From Lachnospiraceae bacterium (lineage in GTDB: Bacteria; Bacillota; Clostridia; Lachnospirales; Lachnospiraceae): a DNA stretch of 64,000 bases. The notes beneath the pieces were generated by a model. The model had not been told where the DNA came from, did not search any database, and saw only the letters and a program-made list of their open reading frames with translations. Where the stretch lies: the NCBI GenBank assembly GCA_015057865.1, contig SVDH01000007.1, positions 1 to 64,000 on the forward strand, in the 5' to 3' direction. The position numbers were made by a program, and so were the translations under genes. Positions within the stretch are counted from its first letter, which is position 1. Each line of letters begins with the position of its first letter. Positions 43,686 to 55,102 of this stretch are shown one piece after another.

Positions 43686-44165
43686 ATGACACGGGTTACG
43701 ATATATACAGACGGTGCGGCACGTGGAAACCCGGAAGGACCGGGCGGATATGGCACAGTACTTCAATACACAGACCGAAACGGTCAGCTGCATGAGCGGG
43801 AGCTTTCTGCAGGATATCAAAAAACGACAAATAACAGGATGGAGCTGATGGCAGCGATCGTAGGACTGGAGGCTTTGAATAAGCCTTGTAAAGTAGAGCT
43901 TTATTCTGACTCAAAATATCTGACAGATGCTTTTAACCAGCACTGGATCTCCGGCTGGATTGCCAGAGGATGGAAAAAAGCAGATAAGAAACCAGTCAAA
44001 AACGTGGATCTCTGGACGCGCCTTTTAAAAGCGATGGAGGGACATGACGTTACGTATATCTGGGTGAAAGGCCATGACGGTCACCCGGAGAACGAGCGCT
44101 GTGACCGTCTTGCAACGAGCGCCGCGGACGGAGAGGATCTGCTGGAGGATACCATTTCGATATGA
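43686..44165 (+). CDS. rnhA: Ribonuclease HI
   Basis: Degrades RNA in RNA/DNA hybrids. The catalytic DEDD residues are in [23 protein letters not shown] and the late [12 protein letters not shown]. The 159 residues are typical. It overlaps the ClC gene by 4 bases (ATGA), so the two are translationally coupled. Confidence 0.95.
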   Translation: MTRVTIYTDGAARGNPEGPGGYGTVLQYTDRNGQLHERELSAGYQKTTNNRMELMAAIVGLEALNKPCKVELYSDSKYLTDAFNQHWISGWIARGWKKADKKPVKNVDLWTRLLKAMEGHDVTYIWVKGHDGHPENERCDRLATSAADGEDLLEDTISI

Positions 44166-45469
44166 ATCAACATTTGGATAACGGCCTGCTCTTTATGGAG
44201 TTTGCGGCCGTTGTTGGAGCAGTCATCGCAGGAGTGATCTGGCTGTATCTGAAAATTGCAAATGTGGGCGTTACGCTGATCTGGCATATAATCCCTGCAC
44301 ATTTGAATGTGCCTTGCTATACGATCATTGTATGTCTGATCGGCGGTCTGGTCGTCGGGGTGTTCCATCGGATCTATGGACCGTATCCGCAGAGCATGCA
44401 GGATGCAGTGTCCGAGGTCAGAAGAAGACGCCGTTTTTCCTATGCCAATATGCCTTTGATCATTGTTGGTTCTTTGCTGCCGCTTTTATTCGGCGGTGCA
44501 GTCGGACCGGAGGCAGGACTTGTCAGTCTGCTTTTGGGCTTCTGCTTCTGGACAAAGGATCAGTTTGCGATGCAGAGGCTGTTAATGCTGCGATTGATCG
44601 ATGAAGATCCTGACGTCTCCAGAGGATATGTGTTCGGGCAGATGGTGCAGGGATTATTGCTTCCGGCATCGAAGATCTATTTCCCGAAAAATGTGCTGCC
44701 CTGGAAAAAATCGGAGGCGATCGCAGCCGGCGTTGCAGCCGGTGTTTCGGCGCTCGTCGTTTATGAAGTACTGAATGCTGTGTTTGGAAGAGGACTGTCT
44801 GTTCCGCATCTGGAAGTGACCCATGTATCGGCTGCAGGGCATTTTGCTGCGATTCTTCTGATCGCGGTCGGTTTTGGTGCCGGATATCTGTATCTGATCG
44901 GACATAAGATTACAAAGTATCTCTTCTCATTCCTGGTGGATCGGAATCTGGATATCATCAATGCGATCCTCGGCGGCCTGATCTTAGGTCTGATCGGCAC
45001 TGCCGTTCCGATGAGCATGTTCTCCGGCGGTAACATGATCCAGAGCATGCAGTATGAATATTTGAAACTCACACCGTTTTTGCTGATCCTGATCGGTGTG
45101 CTGAAGCTGTTTTTGACGAATGTCTGTATCGAATCCGGGTGGCGCGGCGGACAGCTGTTTCCGATGCTGTTTTCAGGCCTTTCCATCGGATACGGATTTG
45201 CACAGCTTTTGTCAGTCAGTGAACTCTATGCGGTCGTGCTGGTGACAACTGCGCTGATCGCTACCGTATTCCAGCAGCCGTTGGGGGCCATTGTACTTTC
45301 TGCGATCGTCCTTCCGACAGAATACGTCGGGTGGATGATATTGGCCGGATTTGCGGCCGGTTGCATTCCGCAGCCGGAATCGATCCGCCTGAATCCGGAA
45401 AACACCGGATTCGTTGACCGAATTGCGACTTATGCCCGCAGTATCCGCGGGATTGAACAAAAAAGATAA
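44162..45469 (+). CDS. Divergent ClC-family chloride channel/transporter
   Basis: A 435-residue multi-helix membrane protein of the ClC fold. The GxxGP helix motif is [10 protein letters not shown] (residues 111-120), and the later GGxFxP motif is [14 protein letters not shown]. Where classical ClC proteins have GREGP with the gating Glu, this one has GAVGP, and the GSGIP selectivity motif is replaced by GPYPQ. The transported ion is therefore uncertain. It is coupled to rnhA, and alaS starts 18 bases later. Confidence 0.8.
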   Translation: MNQHLDNGLLFMEFAAVVGAVIAGVIWLYLKIANVGVTLIWHIIPAHLNVPCYTIIVCLIGGLVVGVFHRIYGPYPQSMQDAVSEVRRRRRFSYANMPLIIVGSLLPLLFGGAVGPEAGLVSLLLGFCFWTKDQFAMQRLLMLRLIDEDPDVSRGYVFGQMVQGLLLPASKIYFPKNVLPWKKSEAIAAGVAAGVSALVVYEVLNAVFGRGLSVPHLEVTHVSAAGHFAAILLIAVGFGAGYLYLIGHKITKYLFSFLVDRNLDIINAILGGLILGLIGTAVPMSMFSGGNMIQSMQYEYLKLTPFLLILIGVLKLFLTNVCIESGWRGGQLFPMLFSGLSIGYGFAQLLSVSELYAVVLVTTALIATVFQQPLGAIVLSAIVLPTEYVGWMILAGFAAGCIPQPESIRLNPENTGFVDRIATYARSIRGIEQKR

Positions 45470-45487
45470 CATTAGGGGAGGTTTCTT

Positions 45488-48193
45488 GTGAAAGCATACG
45501 GAGTAAATGAACTTAGAAGAATGTTTCTGGAATTCTTCGAATCAAAAGATCACCTGGTAAAGAGCAGCTATTCGCTGATCCCGCACAACGATAAGAGCTT
45601 ACTTTTGATCAATGCGGGTATGGCACCGTTAAAGCCATATTTTACAGGACAGGAGGAGCCTCCGCGGCGTCGTATGGCGACCTGCCAGAAATGCATCCGT
45701 ACCGGCGACATTGAAAACGTTGGAAGAACAGCCAGACATCTTACTTTTTTTGAGATGCTGGGTAATTTTTCGTTTGGCGATTATTTTAAAAAAGAAGCCC
45801 TGGAATGGTCCTGGGAATTTTTGACTAAGGTCATCGGCCTGGACGAAGAACGCCTGTATCCGTCTATTTACGGAGAGGATGAAGAGGCATTTGAAATCTG
45901 GACAAAAGTCATCGGTGTGCCAGCAGAAAAGATCACAAGATTCTACCGCGATGAGAACGGGGAATGCGACAACTTCTGGGAGCACGGTGCAGGTCCGTGC
46001 GGTCCGTGTTCCGAGATCTATTATGACCGTGGTGAAAAATATGGCTGCGGCAAACCGGACTGTAAAGTTGGCTGTGACTGTGACCGTTATATGGAAGTCT
46101 GGAATGACGTGTTCACGCAGTTTGAAGGCGACGGTCATGGCAATTATACAGAGCTGGAGAACAAAAACATTGACACCGGAATGGGATTGGAACGTCTTGC
46201 TGTTGTAGTACAGGACGTGGATTCTGTTTTTGATATTGATACGATGAAAGCAATCCGCGATAAAGTGTGTGAGCTTTCCGGACAGAGTTATTACAAGGAT
46301 GCATTAAAAGATATTTCGATCCGTCTGATCACAGATCACATCCGTTCGGCAGTATTTATGATCGGTGACGGCATCAGCCCGTCAAATGAAGGGCGCGGCT
46401 ATGTCCTGCGCCGCCTGATCCGCCGTGCAGCACGTCACGGAAGACTGCTTGGCATCAAAGGAACCTTCCTTGCAGAGCTGGCGCTGACGGTTATTTCAGA
46501 ATGTGAAGACGGTTATCCTGAACTGCGCGAGCGTCAGGAGCTGATCACACGCGTGCTCACACAGGAAGAAGAGAACTTTAACCGCACGATCGATCAGGGA
46601 CTGTCCCTGCTTGGCGGTATCCGTGACCGGATGAAAAAAATGCATGAAAAGGTGCTTGCCGGAGCAGAGGTCTTTAAGCTTTATGATACCTATGGATTCC
46701 CGGTTGACCTGACAGAAGAGATCCTGCAGGAATCAGGTCTTCGTATCGATATGGAAGGCTTCAAAAAGGCGATGGAACGCCAGCGTGAGATGGCAAGAAA
46801 CGCCCGTAAAGAAACCAACTACATGGGCGCGGATGCGACCGTTCTTGGTGAGTTGGATCCGTCTGTAAAGACAGAGTTTGTCGGCTATACAACGCTGACA
46901 TTTGATTCCGTGATCACAGCAATGAGCCGCCCGGCGGAAGCTGTGGAAGCGCAGACAGAAGAAGACGCATCTTCGCCGGTTGATGAGCTTGTGGAAGAGT
47001 TAAGGGAAGGTGAAAAGGGAACCATCCTGACAGAACAGACGCCGTTTTATGCAACCAAGGGCGGACAGAATGCGGATACCGGTATCATCAAGGGCGCCGC
47101 AGGTGTGTTTGTTGTAACAGATACCGTAACACTGCCGGGCGAAAAGACCGGTCATGTCGGATATGTTAAGACAGGCGTGATCAAAAACGGCGAACAGGTT
47201 ACCCTTGATGTGGATGCCACCAAGCGTGCGCGTACAGCGAAAAATCATAGCGCGACCCATCTTCTGCAGAAGGCGCTCCAGATGGTACTGGGCGATCATG
47301 TACATCAGGCTGGTTCAGATGTCAATGAAGACCGTCTCCGTTTTGACTTCTCCCATTTCTCTGCAATGACAGATGAAGAGATCCGTCAGGTAGAAGAGCT
47401 TGTCAACGCACAGATCGCAGCTTCCCTGCCGGTTGTAACAGATGTTATGGGACTTGAGGAAGCGAAAAAGAGCGGTGCAATGGCACTGTTTGGCGAGAAG
47501 TACGGTGAAAGCGTCCGCGTGGTACGGATGGGCGACTTCTCGACCGAATTATGCGGTGGTACACACGTAGACAATACGGCAAAGATCGCCGGATTTAAGA
47601 TTATTTCCGAAGGCGGTGTATCTGCCGGTGTAAGACGAATCGAAGCGCTGACTTCTGATGCGCTGTTTGCATATTATGACGAGACAGAGCGCCAGCTGAA
47701 AGAAGCGGCAGGCTTGCTTAAGACAACGCCGGGCGGTGTGGCGGATCGAATCGCGCACCTGCAGAGTGAGGTTAAAGCACTGCATGCGGAGCTGGAAGCA
47801 TTAAAGAGCAAAGAAGCACGCGCAGCACTCGGTGATGTCACAGATCAGGTCGAAGAGGTCGGTGGCGTGAAGCTGATCGCAACAGAGGTGGCGGATGTTG
47901 ATATGAACGGCCTGCGTGAGCTGGGTGATCAGCTAAAAGAAAAGCTTGGGGAAGGCGTTGTCGTACTGGCATCCGCAAAAGACGGCAAGGTCAGTCTGGT
48001 AGCAATGGCTACCGATGGCGCAGTCAAAGCCGGCGCACATGCAGGGAACCTGATCAAAGCCATTGCAGGAAAAGTCGGCGGTGGCGGCGGCGGACGTCCC
48101 AATATGGCCCAGGCCGGCGGCAAGAACCCGGCAGGAATCGCAGATGCGATCGGTGCGGTAAAGGAAGTTCTTTCCGGACAGGTTGGTGCATAA
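45488..48193 (+). CDS. alaS: Alanyl-tRNA synthetase
   Basis: Charges tRNA-Ala. Class II core: ELRRMFLEFFESKDH, INAGMAPLKPYF, TARHLTFFEMLGNFSFGDYF and the LIRRAARHGR region. The editing domain has HSATHLLQKAL with the downstream Cys-His pair in LCGGTHVDN. The C-terminal part is coiled coil plus a C-Ala domain with GGGGGRPNMAQAGGKNP. The start is GTG behind GGGGAGG. The 901 residues include a small acidic insertion (AQTEEDASSPVDE) before the editing domain. Confidence 0.97.
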   Translation: MKAYGVNELRRMFLEFFESKDHLVKSSYSLIPHNDKSLLLINAGMAPLKPYFTGQEEPPRRRMATCQKCIRTGDIENVGRTARHLTFFEMLGNFSFGDYFKKEALEWSWEFLTKVIGLDEERLYPSIYGEDEEAFEIWTKVIGVPAEKITRFYRDENGECDNFWEHGAGPCGPCSEIYYDRGEKYGCGKPDCKVGCDCDRYMEVWNDVFTQFEGDGHGNYTELENKNIDTGMGLERLAVVVQDVDSVFDIDTMKAIRDKVCELSGQSYYKDALKDISIRLITDHIRSAVFMIGDGISPSNEGRGYVLRRLIRRAARHGRLLGIKGTFLAELALTVISECEDGYPELRERQELITRVLTQEEENFNRTIDQGLSLLGGIRDRMKKMHEKVLAGAEVFKLYDTYGFPVDLTEEILQESGLRIDMEGFKKAMERQREMARNARKETNYMGADATVLGELDPSVKTEFVGYTTLTFDSVITAMSRPAEAVEAQTEEDASSPVDELVEELREGEKGTILTEQTPFYATKGGQNADTGIIKGAAGVFVVTDTVTLPGEKTGHVGYVKTGVIKNGEQVTLDVDATKRARTAKNHSATHLLQKALQMVLGDHVHQAGSDVNEDRLRFDFSHFSAMTDEEIRQVEELVNAQIAASLPVVTDVMGLEEAKKSGAMALFGEKYGESVRVVRMGDFSTELCGGTHVDNTAKIAGFKIISEGGVSAGVRRIEALTSDALFAYYDETERQLKEAAGLLKTTPGGVADRIAHLQSEVKALHAELEALKSKEARAALGDVTDQVEEVGGVKLIATEVADVDMNGLRELGDQLKEKLGEGVVVLASAKDGKVSLVAMATDGAVKAGAHAGNLIKAIAGKVGGGGGGRPNMAQAGGKNPAGIADAIGAVKEVLSGQVGA

Positions 48194-48244
48194 ATGCCGT
48201 TTTCGGACGCGTTTTTGTGGATAATATTCCTGTAAACAAAATCC

Positions 48245-48274
48245 TTGACGGCAGAATACTTTTTGATATATAAT
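48245..48274 (+). promoter_or_regulatory. Promoter of rpsU
   Basis: TTGACG (48245-48250), 18-base spacer, perfect TATAAT (48269-48274), about 70 bases before the rpsU ATG. Confidence 0.75.
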
Positions 48275-48345
48275 GAGCAAGTGCAAATAGACCAGGACAG
48301 TTGAATACGCACAATACGCAACTGGAGGGAGGTTAGGTCTTTTTC

Positions 48346-48522
48346 ATGTCAAATGTAATCGTAAAAGAAAACGAAAGCTTAGACAGCGCGCTTCGCAGAT
48401 TTAAGAGAAATTGCGCAAAAGCAGGCATTCAGCAGGAGATTCGCAAAAGAGAACACTATGAAAAGCCGAGCGTAAGACGTAAGAAAAAATCTGAAGCGGC
48501 CAGAAAACGCAAATACAACTAA
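48346..48522 (+). CDS. rpsU: 30S ribosomal protein S21
   Basis: A 58-residue basic ribosomal protein. It starts [19 protein letters not shown] and ends with a Lys/Arg-rich tail ([15 protein letters not shown]), with the conserved KREHYEKPS in the middle. GGAGGGAGG lies about 14 bases upstream of the ATG, a rather long spacing. It has its own promoter and terminator. Confidence 0.97.
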   Translation: MSNVIVKENESLDSALRRFKRNCAKAGIQQEIRKREHYEKPSVRRKKKSEAARKRKYN

Positions 48523-48524
48523 GA

Positions 48525-48551
48525 AAAAAGCAGCCCTTTGGCTGCTTTTTC
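48525..48551 (+). terminator. Terminator of rpsU
   Basis: GCAGCC (48530-48535), CTTT loop, GGCTGC (48540-48545), with flanking A/T pairs and a T run. Confidence 0.9.
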
Positions 48552-48582
48552 TGCGTGTAAATACAAGGTAGAGGATAGTATC

Positions 48583-49779
48583 ATGAAACGAGTATTCCTG
48601 ATCGTGTTGGATAGTTTTGGAATCGGTGAAATGCCGGACGCAGACCGGTTTGGTGATGCAGGTAGCAATACGCTGGGGACCTGCAGAAAAAGTGAGAAGC
48701 TTCATGTGCCGAATATGGCTTCGCTCGGACTTTTTAAAATCGATGGTGTAGCGCCGGAACCGAATATGGATCGTGCCGGAAAAGGTCTGTTGACAGCAGC
48801 AGATGGAAGTTCAATCAAGCATGCTTTTGCACGCCTTGCGGAACGTTCGGACGGAAAAGATACCACGACCGGGCACTGGGAGATCGCGGGACTTATTTCG
48901 GAAAAACCGATGCCGACATTCCCGGATGGATTTCCGGAAGAATTTATGGAGCGGTATTCTGCGGCCGTCGGCAGAAAGCTTTTGTGCAACAAGCCGTATT
49001 CCGGGACGCAGGTCATAGAAGATTACGGGAAAGAGCATTTAGAGACCGGCGCGCTGATCGTCTATACATCTGCGGATTCCGTGTTCCAGATCGCGGCACA
49101 TGAGGAGATCGTTCCGGTGCCGGAGCTCTACCGCTATTGTGAGATCGCGCGCGAAATGCTTCAGGGCGAGCTTGGGGTCGGCCGTGTGATCGCGCGGCCG
49201 TTCATCGGAACACCGGGCAACTTCACCCGGACGTCCAATCGTCACGACTATTCTCTGCAGCCACCGGCCGTAACGATGCTTGACCAGATCAAAGCTGTCG
49301 GAAAAGATGTTCTGGCAGTCGGAAAGATCAATGATATTTTCGCCGGAAAGGGCATTACGGAGTTTGTCAGGACAAAGGACAATGCCGACGGGATCGAGCG
49401 TGCGATCGAGTGGATGGACCGGGATTTTGACGGCATCTGCTTTGTCAACCTCGTCGATTTTGATATGCTTTACGGACACCGGAATGATGTGGACGGGTAT
49501 GCTGCGGCACTGACCTATTTTGATGCGCAGCTCCCACGCATTCTGAAAAAGCTTGGCCCGGAGGATCTTCTGCTGATCACGGCAGACCACGGCTGTGATC
49601 CGGGAACGCCGTCGACGGACCATTCCAGAGAATACATACCGCTTCTGATCGCAGGGGCAAGCCTGCCGGTAGAAGACGGGACAAATTTCGGCACGCGGGA
49701 TACATTTGCAGACATCGGGCAGACTGTGTTATCATGGCTGGCGATTAAACCGGAGATTTCCGGAACACCGTTGTTTTAA
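48583..49779 (+). CDS. deoB: Phosphopentomutase
   Basis: Interconverts ribose (or deoxyribose) 1- and 5-phosphate, linking nucleoside phosphorolysis (see the phosphorylase at 41.5 kb) to central metabolism. Alkaline-phosphatase-fold metal motifs are IVLDSFGIGEMPDA, GKDTTTGHWEI, NLVDFDMLYGHRND and ITADHGCDPGTPSTDHSRE. The ATG at 48583 is behind AGAGGA, giving 398 residues; an earlier in-frame ATG lies inside the rpsU terminator. Confidence 0.97.
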   Translation: MKRVFLIVLDSFGIGEMPDADRFGDAGSNTLGTCRKSEKLHVPNMASLGLFKIDGVAPEPNMDRAGKGLLTAADGSSIKHAFARLAERSDGKDTTTGHWEIAGLISEKPMPTFPDGFPEEFMERYSAAVGRKLLCNKPYSGTQVIEDYGKEHLETGALIVYTSADSVFQIAAHEEIVPVPELYRYCEIAREMLQGELGVGRVIARPFIGTPGNFTRTSNRHDYSLQPPAVTMLDQIKAVGKDVLAVGKINDIFAGKGITEFVRTKDNADGIERAIEWMDRDFDGICFVNLVDFDMLYGHRNDVDGYAAALTYFDAQLPRILKKLGPEDLLLITADHGCDPGTPSTDHSREYIPLLIAGASLPVEDGTNFGTRDTFADIGQTVLSWLAIKPEISGTPLF

Positions 49780-49794
49780 AAAGGAGAATTATTT

Positions 49795-51384
49795 GTGGCA
49801 GACTATAGAAATGAAATCGAAAGGCGCCGTACCTTTGCGATCATCTCGCATCCGGATGCAGGAAAAACGACACTGACAGAGAAGTTTTTGCTGTATGGAG
49901 GCGCGATCAATCAGGCAGGATCCGTTAAGGGAAAAGCAACGGCAAAACATGCAGTATCTGACTGGATGGAGATTGAGAAACAGAGAGGTATCTCTGTCAC
50001 GTCATCTGTGCTGCAGTTTGAATATGAGGGGAAATGCATCAACATTCTGGACACGCCGGGTCATCAGGACTTTTCCGAGGACACTTACAGAACACTGATG
50101 GCGGCGGATTCGGCCGTGATGGTGATCGACGGTTCCAAGGGAGTTGAGGCACAGACAAGAAAACTTTTTAAGGTTTGTGTGATGCGGCATATCCCGATCT
50201 TTACGTTTATCAACAAGATGGACCGCGACGCAAAAGATACGTTTGATCTGATGGATGAGATCGAAAAAGAGCTTGGGATCGCGACCTGCCCGATCAACTG
50301 GCCGATCGGATCCGGAAAGGAATTCCGTGGTGTTTATGACCGGGGGACAGGAAACGTAAAGCTGTTTTCCGATACACAGAAGGGAACGAAAGAAGGAAAA
50401 GAAGAAGAGTATCCGCTGGACGCACCGGAACTTGACGGTATCATCGGTGCGGATGAGCGGGAGCTTCTTGCAGAAGAGATTGAGCTTCTGGACGGTGCCA
50501 GTGCAGAGTTTGATCAGGAGCTGGTGTCAAAGGGAGAATTGTCCCCGGTATTCTTCGGCTCGGCGCTGACGAATTTCGGTGTTGAGACATTCCTCGAACA
50601 TTTCCTGAAAATGACGACATCACCGCTTCCGAGAACTTCTGATCAGGGTGTGGTCAATCCGTTTGACGATACGTTTTCCGCATTTGTATTTAAGATTCAG
50701 GCGAACATGAACAAGGCACATCGGGACAGGATCGCGTTTATGCGCATCTGTTCCGGCAAGTATGAGCCTGGCATGGAGGTCTTCCATGTGCAGGGAGGAA
50801 AACAGATCAAGCTCGCGCAGTCCCAGCAGCTGATGGCTCAGGAGCGCCACCTGTTAGAAGAGGCATATGCAGGCGATATCATAGGCGTGTTTGATCCGGG
50901 TATCTTTTCGATCGGTGATACGCTGACGACCGCGAAGGAACACTTTGCGTTTGAGGGAATCCCGACCTTCGCTCCGGAGCATTTTGCAAAGGTGCGTCTG
51001 ATCGATTCCATGAAGCGGAAGCAATTCGTAAAAGGAATCACACAGATTGCACAGGAAGGAGCGATCCAGATTTTCCAGGACATTAATGCCGGCATGGAGG
51101 AGATCATCGTTGGCGTGGTCGGTGTGCTGCAGTTTGATGTATTGAAGTTCCGCCTTGAGAGCGAATATAATGTTGACATCCGGCTTGAGAATCTGCCGTA
51201 TGAGTATATCCGGTGGATCGAAGAGATGGAGGGTGATCTCGATCATCTGACCGGAACATCCGATATGAAAAAAGTACAGAACCTGAAAGGACAGCCATTG
51301 CTCCTGTTCGTTAATGAGTGGAGTGTCGGAATGACGCTCGAGAGAAACGACGGACTGGTCCTTTCGGAGTTTGGCAGAAACTGA
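49795..51384 (+). CDS. prfC: Peptide chain release factor 3
   Basis: A translational GTPase that recycles RF1/RF2 from the ribosome. G1 is SHPDAGKTTLTE, G3 DTPGHQDF and G4 NKMD; EIEKQRGISVTSSVLQF is characteristic of RF3. At 529 residues it is full length. The start is GTG, 8 bases after AAGGAG. A strong terminator follows. Confidence 0.96.
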   Translation: MADYRNEIERRRTFAIISHPDAGKTTLTEKFLLYGGAINQAGSVKGKATAKHAVSDWMEIEKQRGISVTSSVLQFEYEGKCINILDTPGHQDFSEDTYRTLMAADSAVMVIDGSKGVEAQTRKLFKVCVMRHIPIFTFINKMDRDAKDTFDLMDEIEKELGIATCPINWPIGSGKEFRGVYDRGTGNVKLFSDTQKGTKEGKEEEYPLDAPELDGIIGADERELLAEEIELLDGASAEFDQELVSKGELSPVFFGSALTNFGVETFLEHFLKMTTSPLPRTSDQGVVNPFDDTFSAFVFKIQANMNKAHRDRIAFMRICSGKYEPGMEVFHVQGGKQIKLAQSQQLMAQERHLLEEAYAGDIIGVFDPGIFSIGDTLTTAKEHFAFEGIPTFAPEHFAKVRLIDSMKRKQFVKGITQIAQEGAIQIFQDINAGMEEIIVGVVGVLQFDVLKFRLESEYNVDIRLENLPYEYIRWIEEMEGDLDHLTGTSDMKKVQNLKGQPLLLFVNEWSVGMTLERNDGLVLSEFGRN

Positions 51385-51390
51385 CAGGTT

Positions 51391-51434
51391 AGGGTCTTCC
51401 GCACTCGCTTTGAGTAAGGAAGACCCTTTTTTTT
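51391..51434 (+). terminator. Terminator of prfC
   Basis: AGGGTCTTCC (51391-51400) pairs perfectly with GGAAGACCCT (51418-51427), then eight or more T residues. Confidence 0.93.
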
Positions 51435-51516
51435 ACGCGGTTTTCCGTCATTTTTTCAGATGGCATTTACAGCCCCGAAAGTTGTGCTATACTGAGAAAA
51501 ATCTTTGAAAATGCAG

Positions 51517-51545
51517 TTGACTTTTGCGGGAAAGTATACTATCAT
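51517..51545 (+). promoter_or_regulatory. Promoter of recA
   Basis: TTGACT (51517-51522), 17-base spacer, TATCAT (51540-51545). The LexA box lies just downstream. Confidence 0.65.
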
Positions 51546-51560
51546 GAAGAAAGCAAAAAA

Positions 51561-51574
51561 CGAACAGATGTTCG
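51561..51574 (+). promoter_or_regulatory. LexA (DinR) SOS box
   Basis: CGAAC-AGAT-GTTCG, a perfect match to the Firmicutes SOS box, 16 bases before the recA ATG and overlapping the expected start of the transcript. Confidence 0.93.
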
Positions 51575-51589
51575 GAACAGGAGAATGAT

Positions 51590-52639
<1,050 letters not shown>

Positions 52640-52660
52640 GATCGGACGGATTGAAATACG

Positions 52661-53299
52661 ATGGAAGTGATCCGTATTGATTCCTGTAAGAACGGGAAAA
52701 AGAATATCATATTTGACACAGGAGAATCCTGTATGCTTTATCCGAAGGAAGTTTCACAGGCGGGCATCAGGGAACATGCTGTGATCACAGAGGATACCTG
52801 GCAGATGATCTGCCAGGATATTCTTTTGCCCAGAGCGAAGAAGCGTGTTTTATATCTCCTTGAACGTATGGAACGAACAGAATATCAGCTTCGGGATAAG
52901 CTGAAAAGTGATGGTCATCCAAAAGATGTGATCGATGAAGCGATCGCATATGTAAAAGAGTATCATTACATCGATGATCTGCGCTATGCATGTGCGTATA
53001 TCCGTTCGCATGAGCATACAAAGAGCAGGTATCAGATGCAGCAGGCACTGATGCAAAAAGGCGTAAAGCGTGATGTGATCGATGAGGCCATGGAGGAGGC
53101 GTATGAAGGAGACACAGATGCGTTGATCTGCCGGCTGCTTGAAAAGAAGCATTACGATCCGAACGGTATGGACCGAAAAGAGGTCAGTAAAATATACCAG
53201 TCCCTGATGCGCAAAGGATTTCGTGCAGAAGAAATCCGTCGGGTGATGCGGTCGTTTGATACAGATGCGGACCCATTTGACGGGGGCGATATTTCTTGA
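52661..53299 (+). CDS. recX: Regulatory protein RecX
   Basis: A modulator that binds RecA filaments. It is helical, with the repeated three-helix modules (YLLERMERTEYQLRDKL, then YHYIDDLRYACAYIRS) and a C-terminal MRKGFRAEEIRRVM. The 212 residues are typical. The position immediately after recA supports the call. Confidence 0.93.
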   Translation: MEVIRIDSCKNGKKNIIFDTGESCMLYPKEVSQAGIREHAVITEDTWQMICQDILLPRAKKRVLYLLERMERTEYQLRDKLKSDGHPKDVIDEAIAYVKEYHYIDDLRYACAYIRSHEHTKSRYQMQQALMQKGVKRDVIDEAMEEAYEGDTDALICRLLEKKHYDPNGMDRKEVSKIYQSLMRKGFRAEEIRRVMRSFDTDADPFDGGDIS

Positions 53300-53324
53300 C
53301 AGTCAAACGAAAAAAGTATATTAT
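53296..53324 (+). promoter_or_regulatory. Strong promoter of rny
   Basis: Consensus TTGACA (53296-53301), 17 bases, TATTAT (53319-53324), overlapping the recX stop. Confidence 0.85.
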
Positions 53325-53409
53325 TTAAATGTTGCAGATATGACTGAATGAATTCTATATAAATTCGTTATATTACCGTACATTTAAAATTAAATAAGGA
53401 GGTGCTCCT

Positions 53410-54960
53410 GTGTTGTTACAAATTATCATACCTGTGGTAATTGCAGCCATAGTATGTTTTTTCCTGGGCAACCGCATCTCAAAAGCAAACTTTGAGAAGC
53501 AGGCAAGGGAAAAAGTCGGAAGCGCAGAAGACAGAGCCAGAACGATAATAGATGATGCTGTAAAGGCGGCAGAAGCTAAAAAGCGCGAGGCAATGTTGGA
53601 AGTCAAGGAAGAGTCCATCAAAGCGAAGAATGAACTTGACCGGGAGATCAAAGATCGACGGGCAGAGGTTCAGAGAAGCGAGCGAAGGATCGAGCAGAAG
53701 GAAGCCAATGTTGACAAGAAACTCGACAATATCGAGCGTCGGGAAAAGGAATTCTCAGCGAGAGAAGAGAAGATCAAGCGTCAGCAGGAGGAAGTGGACA
53801 AGCTGAATGAGCAGCGTTTACAGGAACTGGAACGTATTTCCGGGTTGACCTCCGAACAGGCAAAAGAATATCTTCTGAAGAGTGTCGAAGAAGACATTAA
53901 GATTGATACCGCTAAGATGATCCGCGAATCTGAGATCAGAGCCAAAGAGGAAGCGGATAAGAAAGCGAAAGAGTACATTGTGAATGCAATCCAGAAATGT
54001 GCTGCTGATCATGTTGCGGAAGCTACGATCTCAGTTGTCGAGCTCCCGAATGATGACATGAAGGGACGTATCATTGGACGTGAAGGAAGAAATATCCGTA
54101 CACTTGAGACGATGACAGGCGTAGATCTGATCGTTGATGATACACCGGAAGCAGTTATTCTCTCAGGATTTGATCCGGTAAGGCGCGAAGTAGCAAGGAT
54201 CGCACTTGAGAAGCTGATCATTGATGGACGTATCCATCCGGCCCGTATTGAAGAGATGGTGGAGAAAGCACAGAAAGAAGTGGAATCCATCATCCGTGAA
54301 GAAGGTGAGACTGCAGCGCTTGAAGTTGGTGTTCATGGTATTCATCCGGAACTGATCCGGTTACTTGGCAGAATGCGGTTTCGGACCAGCTATGGTCAGA
54401 ATGCATTAAAGCATTCCATTGAAGTTGCACAGATTGCAGGCCTTCTGGCAAGCGAACTGGGAGAGGACACCCGGATCGCGAAACGTGCAGGCTTGCTTCA
54501 TGATATCGGTAAATCCGTTGACCATGACATGGAAGGTTCTCATATCCAGCTTGGTGTTGAGCTTTGTAAGAAGTACAAAGAGTCACAGATCGTGATCAAT
54601 TCGGTCGCATCCCACCACGGGGATACAGAACCGGAGTCGATGATCGCATGTCTGGTACAGGCGGCGGATGCGATCTCCGCGGCAAGACCTGGCGCAAGAC
54701 GCGAGACGATCGAGACGTATTCCAATCGGTTGAAGCAGCTTGAAGATATTACCAATGGCTTTAAGGGAGTCGAGAAATCTTTTGCCGTTCAGGCAGGCAG
54801 GGAAATCCGCGTAATGGTCGTTCCGGAGCAGATCAGCGATACCGATATGGTATTGCTGGCGCGTGACATTTCGAAACAGATCGAGAGCGAGCTTGAGTAT
54901 CCGGGTCAGATCAAGGTTAATGTGATCCGTGAGAGCCGCGTGGTTGATTACGCGAAATAA
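53410..54960 (+). CDS. rny: Ribonuclease Y
   Basis: A membrane-anchored endoribonuclease starting bulk mRNA decay in Bacillota. The N-terminal helix [19 protein letters not shown] anchors it, followed by a long charged coiled coil (to about residue 200), a KH domain ([17 protein letters not shown]) and an HD domain ([17 protein letters not shown]). At 516 residues it is full length. The start is GTG, 7 bases behind AAGGAGG. Confidence 0.97.
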   Translation: MLLQIIIPVVIAAIVCFFLGNRISKANFEKQAREKVGSAEDRARTIIDDAVKAAEAKKREAMLEVKEESIKAKNELDREIKDRRAEVQRSERRIEQKEANVDKKLDNIERREKEFSAREEKIKRQQEEVDKLNEQRLQELERISGLTSEQAKEYLLKSVEEDIKIDTAKMIRESEIRAKEEADKKAKEYIVNAIQKCAADHVAEATISVVELPNDDMKGRIIGREGRNIRTLETMTGVDLIVDDTPEAVILSGFDPVRREVARIALEKLIIDGRIHPARIEEMVEKAQKEVESIIREEGETAALEVGVHGIHPELIRLLGRMRFRTSYGQNALKHSIEVAQIAGLLASELGEDTRIAKRAGLLHDIGKSVDHDMEGSHIQLGVELCKKYKESQIVINSVASHHGDTEPESMIACLVQAADAISAARPGARRETIETYSNRLKQLEDITNGFKGVEKSFAVQAGREIRVMVVPEQISDTDMVLLARDISKQIESELEYPGQIKVNVIRESRVVDYAK

Positions 54961-54985
54961 CAGTTTCCGATTCATACACAAGCAC

Positions 54986-55030
54986 AAGCCGGAATTTTGC
55001 ATAGAAAGCAAAGTTCCGGCTTTTTTATTT
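54986..55030 (+). terminator. Terminator of rny
   Basis: AAGCCGGAA (54986-54994) pairs with TTCCGGCTT (55014-55022), with inner TTTTGC/GCAAAG and a T run. Confidence 0.93.
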
Positions 55031-55102
55031 GAAAAGAGCGATGCATTCTTTCGCATACTGTGTTATACTTTACTACGTATGTGATTTAAAGGAGACAAAG
55101 AG

